Source of the DNA: Clostridia bacterium
Lineage (GTDB): Bacteria > Bacillota_E > SLMV01 > PUMD01
Direction: 5' to 3'
Length of the DNA stretch: 9,894 bases
Assembly: GCA_007128555.1 (NCBI GenBank)
Contig: SKXF01000022.1
Location: 1-9,894, forward strand
The first letter of the stretch is position 1; each line of letters begins with the position of its first letter. Shown one piece after another: positions 6,632-9,894 of this stretch. The translations under genes and the position numbers were made by a program. The notes beneath the pieces are model-generated. The model was given only the letters and a program-made list of their open reading frames with translations. It made no database searches and was not told the DNA's origin.

Positions 6632-7372
6632 TCAAATGTCCCTGGTCAGGGCCTCGAAGATGGTTCTGGCTTCCGCCAGTACCGGTGGGTCTTCCTTGCC
6701 TGCCGTGGCAAGGCCCCTTTCCAGGAGGCTGTCATCGTAATCGACGAGGGCGAGGATCTCGCCGGGTAGGTTTTCGCGCAGGAAGGTTCGCTCGCGATCG
6801 CTGCGGATCTTGTTGCCAATGAAGCCCACCTTCGAGACACCCGCTTCTCGGACCAGTCCGTCGATGACCTCTGCGGTTTCAATGCTGATCCTGCTCGGCT
6901 CACATACCACCAACATCCAGTCAACTCCCGCAGCCGTTCCCCGGGTCAGGTGTTCGATCCCGGCGCCCATATCCATGATCACCACTTCATCCCGGGAGAA
7001 GACCAGGGAGTTGATGATCGAGCGAAGAAAGCTGTTCTCGGGGCAGTAACAGGCGGAGCTGGCGGCCTTGATGGAGCCCATACGCAGGAAGTTGATACCG
7101 CCCTTTTGTATAGCGTAGTTTTCGAGAATGTCGTCGACCTGGGGGTTCAGGGTAAAAATCCCACCCTTTTCGCCCACCCGTTCGGCAATGATCTCCTCCA
7201 GATCTATGAGGGGCCTGACCTTCTCGGTTATGCCGAGCATCGACGCCAGGTTGGCATCGGGGTCCGCATCAATGGCATATACGCGGTAACCCTCGCTGGC
7301 AAAGACCTGGGCCAGGCCAGCCGACAGGGTTGTCTTACCGGTTCCGCCCTTACCTGATATGGCCAGTTTCAT
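6632..7372 (-). CDS. cooC: CO dehydrogenase nickel-insertion accessory ATPase CooC
   Basis: 246 residues from the ATG at 7372. An in-frame ATG at 7393 would add MGNGSEI but has no ribosome site, while GGAAGTGAG precedes 7372, and CooC proteins usually start MK-I/L-A-I. It is a SIMIBI/MinD-type P-loop ATPase that helps load nickel into the C-cluster of CO dehydrogenase. Visible motifs: deviant Walker A GKGGTGKTT (7-15) with the signature Lys K8; the D-A-D-P-D-A-N-L switch region (35-42); the CxC pair C108-Y-C110, matching the CxC of Carboxydothermus CooC1 that binds Ni(II) at the dimer interface; and V-I-M-D-M-G-A-G-I-E-H-L, the Walker B/switch II region. Length is normal. The gene diverges from cooS instead of lying in the same operon. 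The family is very secure. Confidence 0.95.
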   Translation of the reverse strand: MKLAISGKGGTGKTTLSAGLAQVFASEGYRVYAIDADPDANLASMLGITEKVRPLIDLEEIIAERVGEKGGIFTLNPQVDDILENYAIQKGGINFLRMGSIKAASSACYCPENSFLRSIINSLVFSRDEVVIMDMGAGIEHLTRGTAAGVDWMLVVCEPSRISIETAEVIDGLVREAGVSKVGFIGNKIRSDRERTFLRENLPGEILALVDYDDSLLERGLATAGKEDPPVLAEARTIFEALTRDI

Positions 7373-7440
7373 AATCTCACTTCCGTTTCCCATAAAGTGT
7401 CCATTGGTGTTCCCGCATCGCTGCAGCCGATCCTTCTCTG

Positions 7441-7468
7441 ATCATATCCTCTTGAGCACGGATTAGAA
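7441..7468 (-). promoter_or_regulatory. Candidate cooC promoter
   Basis: On the minus strand TATGAT (7446-7441, five of six to the -10 consensus) lies 16 bases after TTCTAA (7468-7463, a weak -35, three of six). This would start transcription near 7434 and leave a leader of about 60 bases before the cooC ATG. A weak -35 next to a palindrome fits a regulated promoter. It is a motif match only. Confidence 0.4.
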
Positions 7469-7485
7469 AATCCCCCGGGGGGATT
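7469..7485. promoter_or_regulatory. C5G6 palindrome next to the cooC promoter, possible metal-sensor operator
   Basis: AATCCCCC and GGGGGATT form 8-bp arms around a single G, immediately upstream of the candidate cooC -35. A/T-flanked C-tract/G-tract dyads are the operator style of CsoR/RcnR-family copper and nickel repressors. CooC handles nickel, so a metal-responsive operator is a reasonable guess. On the minus strand the arm is followed by TTC, so a weak attenuator is an alternative. Confidence 0.35.
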
Positions 7486-7569
7486 GCGTCCTATGTCCTC
7501 AATTCGTAACAGGAGGCGGTGCTAGGGCGAATTGACTGCTGAGTTGCCGCTGTGGTTCTGATGTATGAT

Positions 7570-7581
7570 TGTATGCATACA
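7570..7581. repeat. 12-bp perfect palindrome in the divergent region
   Basis: TGTATGCATACA is its own reverse complement and sits in the AT-rich middle of the cooC-cooS intergenic region, roughly equidistant from both genes' control elements. A dimeric regulator could bind it. The AT-rich composition means chance is not excluded. Confidence 0.3.
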
Positions 7582-7601
7582 CATATGAATTGCGTGGATA
7601 T

Positions 7602-7646
7602 CCTTCTACCTGTACAAACACCGACTTGTTTGTGGTAGAAGGTTTT
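7602..7646 (+). terminator. Long hairpin followed by TTTT upstream of cooS
   Basis: CCTTCTACC (7602-7610) pairs exactly with GGTAGAAGG (7634-7642), and inside it ACAAACA (7614-7620) pairs exactly with TGTTTGT (7627-7633). This gives 16 base pairs with a three-base bulge (7611-7613) and the six-base loop CCGACT. TTTT follows at 7643-7646. In the plus direction it has terminator form. It would stop or attenuate a transcript starting further upstream, insulating cooS. In DNA form it could instead be a regulator site. Confidence 0.5.
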
Positions 7647-7661
7647 GTGAAGGACTTGACA
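7646..7661 (+). promoter_or_regulatory. CRP/FNR/CooA-type dyad over the cooS -35
   Basis: TGTGA-N6-TGACA at 7646-7661. One base change makes it the CRP dyad TGTGA-N6-TCACA, or the symmetrical TGTCA-N6-TGACA resembling sites used by the CO sensor CooA. Its centre (7653.5) lies about 39 bases before the expected start of cooS transcription, the spacing used by class II activators. The identity of the regulator is not known. Confidence 0.4.
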
Positions 7662-7686
7662 AGGGAATGCACCGATGCAATACGAT
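7656..7686 (+). promoter_or_regulatory. Candidate cooS promoter
   Basis: A perfect -35 TTGACA (7656-7661) and TACGAT (7681-7686, four of six to the -10) are separated by 19 bases, which is longer than the 17 optimum. Transcription would start near 7693, leaving a leader of about 130 bases. The long spacer and weak -10 suggest dependence on an activator. Confidence 0.45.
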
Positions 7687-7805
7687 AGCAGTGTACACAT
7701 CCAAACCAGTGTCGTGCAATGTACGTTGTCGTGGGAAGATCAGCGCTCGGTACGCATAACCCAACAGCAGCAGGTTCATCGTCGTGTCGTCAATGGATGC
7801 AAGTT

Positions 7806-7811
7806 AGGAGG
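7806..7811 (+). promoter_or_regulatory. Shine-Dalgarno deciding the cooS start
   Basis: AGGAGG lies nine bases before the ATG at 7821. The frame is open further upstream to an ATG at 7719, but that codon has no ribosome site and its extra 34 residues do not look like the family, so 7821 is chosen. Confidence 0.85.
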
Positions 7812-7820
7812 CCCGCCAAG

Positions 7821-9827
7821 ATGCCTAAGTCACAGAATGAAAAGACCGTAGAGGATAAATCCTACGATGCTGCCTCAAGGCAGATGATCGAGGTTGCCGG
7901 TCAGGCAGAGATCGATCTGGCGTGGGACCGATATGATGCTCAGTCCCCGGCATGCCCAATAGGCTCGAAAGGCCTATGCTGCCGCTTTTGCGCCATGGGT
8001 CCCTGTCGAATCATGCCCGGTACCAAGAGGGACCGAGGTGTGTGCGGTGCCACGGCTGAGACCGTGGTGGCAAGGAATTTCGTCCGCATGATCGCTGGAG
8101 GCGCTGCAGCTCACTCGGATCATGGGCGCGCTGTTGCCCACACCTTCATCAAGGCAGCCCGGGGAGAGGCTCCGGGTTACGAGATCAGGGACGAGGACAA
8201 ACTCAGGCAGGTCGCCCCGCTGTTCGACGTCGAAACCGAGGGCAGGGACAAGAACGACATCGCCGAGGAGCTGGGCAAGGCCGCGCTGGCCGAGTTCGGC
8301 CGACAGGAGGGCGAGCTGACCCTCATCAAGCGTGCTCCTGAGAAGAGGCAGAGGATCTGGCGTGATCTGGGCGTGGTGCCGAGGGGAATCGACCGCGAGG
8401 TCGTAGAGATCATGCACCGCACGACCATGGGTGTCGACCAGGACTACCGCAACCTCCTTCTGCAGGGAACGCGCACGGCCCTTGCTGATGGATGGGGAGG
8501 CTCGATGATCGCCACCGAGCTGCAGGACATCATGTTCGGTACACCCGGAAACCCGTGGCAGACGAAGGCCCGCGAACCGATGAAGGCCGAGGTCAACCTG
8601 GGAGTTCTCAAGGACGATCAGGTCAACATCATCGTCCACGGACATGAGCCCCTTCTCTCAGAGATGGTCGTCATAGCCTCAAGAGATCCGGAGCTCCTGG
8701 ACCTGGCGGAGAATGTCGGGGCCAAGGGCATCAACATCTCCGGTATCTGCTGCACTGCCAACGAGATCCTGGTCAGGCACGGCGTTCCCGTGGCCGGCAA
8801 CTTCCTCCAGCAGGAGCTGTCGATTGCGACCGGGGCCGTCGAGATGATGATGGTCGACGTACAGTGCATCATGCAGTCCCTTACTCGCACCGTGGCCGAC
8901 TTCCACACCGAGCTGGTGACAACTACCAGTAAGGCCAAGATCGAGGGGGCAATCCACTTCGAGTTTGACGAGGACGATGCTTTGACGTCCGCCAAGGAGA
9001 TCGTGAAACGCGCCATTCTCAACTACCCCAACCGCCAGGGCGTCACGATCCCCGAAGATAAGAGCGAGGCCATCACAGGTTTCTCAGGTGATTACATCAA
9101 ATATATGCTGGGTGGCAGTTTCAGGTCCTCCTACTGGCCGCTGAACAGCAACATCATTGACGGGCGGATCCGGGGTGTGGCCGGCGTCGTCGGTTGCAAC
9201 AACCCCGCTGTCCCTCATGACGCTATTCATATACCGCTGGTCGAGGAACTCATCGCAAACGATGTACTGGTTGTGCAGACCGGGTGCGCCGCAATTGCTT
9301 CCGCCAAGGCAGGCCTCATGCAGCCAGAGACGGCGGTACTGAAGGCGGGCAAGGGCCTCGCAGAGGTGTGCGAGACCGTGGGAATTCCCCCTGTGCTGCA
9401 TGCGGGTTCATGCGTTGACAACAGCAGGGTCCTCATTGCCCTAAGTGACATAGTGGGGGTCGGCAAGGAGAACAGCCGGCTCAGCCTTGGAGATGACATC
9501 AGTGATCTGCCCGTTGCCGGGGCAGCTCCGGAATGGATGAGTGAGAAGGCCATCGCCATAGGCCAGTACTTCGTGGCCTCAGGTGTCTACACCGTGTTCG
9601 GGGTCAGCTTCCCGACCCTCGGCAGTGACAAACTGACCGAGCTCCTGTTTGAGGAGTACAAGGATATCGTCGGCGGCAACTGGGCTTTCGAGCCGGACCC
9701 GAGCAAGATGGCGGCACTGATGATCGACCACATCGATGAGAAGCGCCGGGCACTCGGCATTGAAAAGGCGCGAGAGAGAACGCTGTTTGACATGGATATG
9801 CGAAGGAAACTGGAAGCTGAGGGATGA
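7821..9827 (+). CDS. cooS: Anaerobic Ni-Fe-S carbon monoxide dehydrogenase, catalytic subunit (CooS/AcsA type)
   Basis: 668 residues. It catalyses reversible CO + H2O to CO2 + 2 H+ + 2 e-, and in the Wood-Ljungdahl pathway makes CO for acetyl-CoA synthase. Metal ligands are visible and spaced as in Carboxydothermus CODH-II and Moorella AcsA: D-cluster C45 and C53; B-cluster C54, C57, C62 and C75 (CPIGSKGLCCRFCAMGPC, 45-62); C-cluster HGH (273-275), C311 (GICCTANE), C349 (DVQC), C459 (VVGCNNP), C489 (QTGC) and C531 (GSCVDNSR). The catalytic Lys is K576 (S-E-K-A-I-A-I-G). The proton-channel histidines read H98, H101, A104, H107; the third is Ala, whereas Moorella AcsA has His at all four. Length is typical (620-680). 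A further gene starts 43 bases downstream, probably acetyl-CoA synthase, which would make acsA the better name. cooC diverges upstream. Confidence 0.97.
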   Translation: MPKSQNEKTVEDKSYDAASRQMIEVAGQAEIDLAWDRYDAQSPACPIGSKGLCCRFCAMGPCRIMPGTKRDRGVCGATAETVVARNFVRMIAGGAAAHSDHGRAVAHTFIKAARGEAPGYEIRDEDKLRQVAPLFDVETEGRDKNDIAEELGKAALAEFGRQEGELTLIKRAPEKRQRIWRDLGVVPRGIDREVVEIMHRTTMGVDQDYRNLLLQGTRTALADGWGGSMIATELQDIMFGTPGNPWQTKAREPMKAEVNLGVLKDDQVNIIVHGHEPLLSEMVVIASRDPELLDLAENVGAKGINISGICCTANEILVRHGVPVAGNFLQQELSIATGAVEMMMVDVQCIMQSLTRTVADFHTELVTTTSKAKIEGAIHFEFDEDDALTSAKEIVKRAILNYPNRQGVTIPEDKSEAITGFSGDYIKYMLGGSFRSSYWPLNSNIIDGRIRGVAGVVGCNNPAVPHDAIHIPLVEELIANDVLVVQTGCAAIASAKAGLMQPETAVLKAGKGLAEVCETVGIPPVLHAGSCVDNSRVLIALSDIVGVGKENSRLSLGDDISDLPVAGAAPEWMSEKAIAIGQYFVASGVYTVFGVSFPTLGSDKLTELLFEEYKDIVGGNWAFEPDPSKMAALMIDHIDEKRRALGIEKARERTLFDMDMRRKLEAEG

Positions 9828-9870
9828 GCATGAACTCTCAGCCCCGACATCCAGGTAGGGGGGTTGGACA

Positions 9871-9894
9871 ATGTCGAAACTGATCGCGTCTGCA
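9871..9894 (+). CDS. Start of next gene, probably acetyl-CoA synthase subunit (AcsB/CdhC)
   Basis: Only eight codons are visible (MSKLIASA), from an ATG at 9871 preceded by AGGGGGG at 9856-9862, eight bases upstream. It is 43 bases after the cooS stop and in the same direction, so it is probably cotranscribed. The M-S-K-x-I-A/C-x-A opening resembles, from memory, the N-terminus of the long form of bacterial acetyl-CoA synthase beta subunits, and such a gene commonly follows the CO dehydrogenase gene. Eight residues cannot prove this. The presence of a gene start is well supported; the identity is an inference from position and a short match. Confidence 0.6.

Noticed and set aside
7491..7700. 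69-codon minus-strand frame in the cooC-cooS intergenic region
   Set aside because: It runs through the palindromes and promoter elements, is Cys/Thr/Ser-rich without any domain, and lacks a ribosome site.
7719..7820. N-terminal extension of CooS from the ATG at 7719
   Set aside because: No ribosome site at 7719, the added 34 residues do not resemble the family, and AGGAGG is correctly placed before the ATG at 7821.
9830..9883. 17-codon frame between cooS and the next gene (starts MNSQPRHPG)
   Set aside because: It overlaps the next gene's start in another frame, has no convincing ribosome site, and its composition looks random; a leader peptide cannot be excluded but is not supported.

Overview
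The window comes from a GC-rich anaerobic bacterium that uses, or can use, the Wood-Ljungdahl (reductive acetyl-CoA) pathway. It carries a nickel carbon monoxide dehydrogenase (CooS/AcsA type), its nickel-insertion ATPase CooC, and the first codons of a further gene that is probably acetyl-CoA synthase. Sigma-70-like promoter elements, Shine-Dalgarno sites, a lipobox and a bacterial-type proline tRNA all fit a bacterium. The phylum cannot be fixed from the window. Chloroflexota and other acetyl-CoA-pathway lineages are possible.

Left part, plus strand (1-5315): a peptide-type ABC uptake operon. It runs from a lipoprotein substrate-binding protein, cut at its lipobox by the window edge, through a DppB-type permease and a DppC-type permease. 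It continues with a secreted seven-repeat (probably beta-propeller) protein that has a C-terminal membrane domain, and ends with a 37-residue single-helix membrane microprotein. The usual DppD/DppF ATPases do not follow the permeases and must be encoded elsewhere if the transporter works. A stable stem between the binding-protein gene and the first permease, and a TTG start for that permease, would favour binding protein over permease.

Middle (5316-5811): a convergent intergenic zone. It holds a perfect 40-bp palindrome, then a minus-strand tRNA-Pro(GGG) gene with its own promoter and a rho-independent terminator. A short broken copy of part of the tRNA lies just beyond it.

Right part: on the minus strand, cooC (7372-6632) is followed by a small membrane-anchored transglutaminase-like protein (6474-5812). 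Diverging from cooC on the plus strand is cooS (7821-9827), followed by the start of the next gene at 9871. The roughly 450-bp divergent region (7373-7820) is the densest regulatory stretch. It contains a candidate cooC promoter abutted by a C5G6 palindrome, a 12-bp palindrome, a long hairpin followed by a T run, and a TGTGA-N6-TGACA dyad of the CRP/FNR/CooA type over the -35 of a candidate cooS promoter. A model that ties this together, and is inference only, is that a CRP-family sensor (possibly of CO or redox) and a metal-responsive repressor control the enzyme and its nickel chaperone separately.
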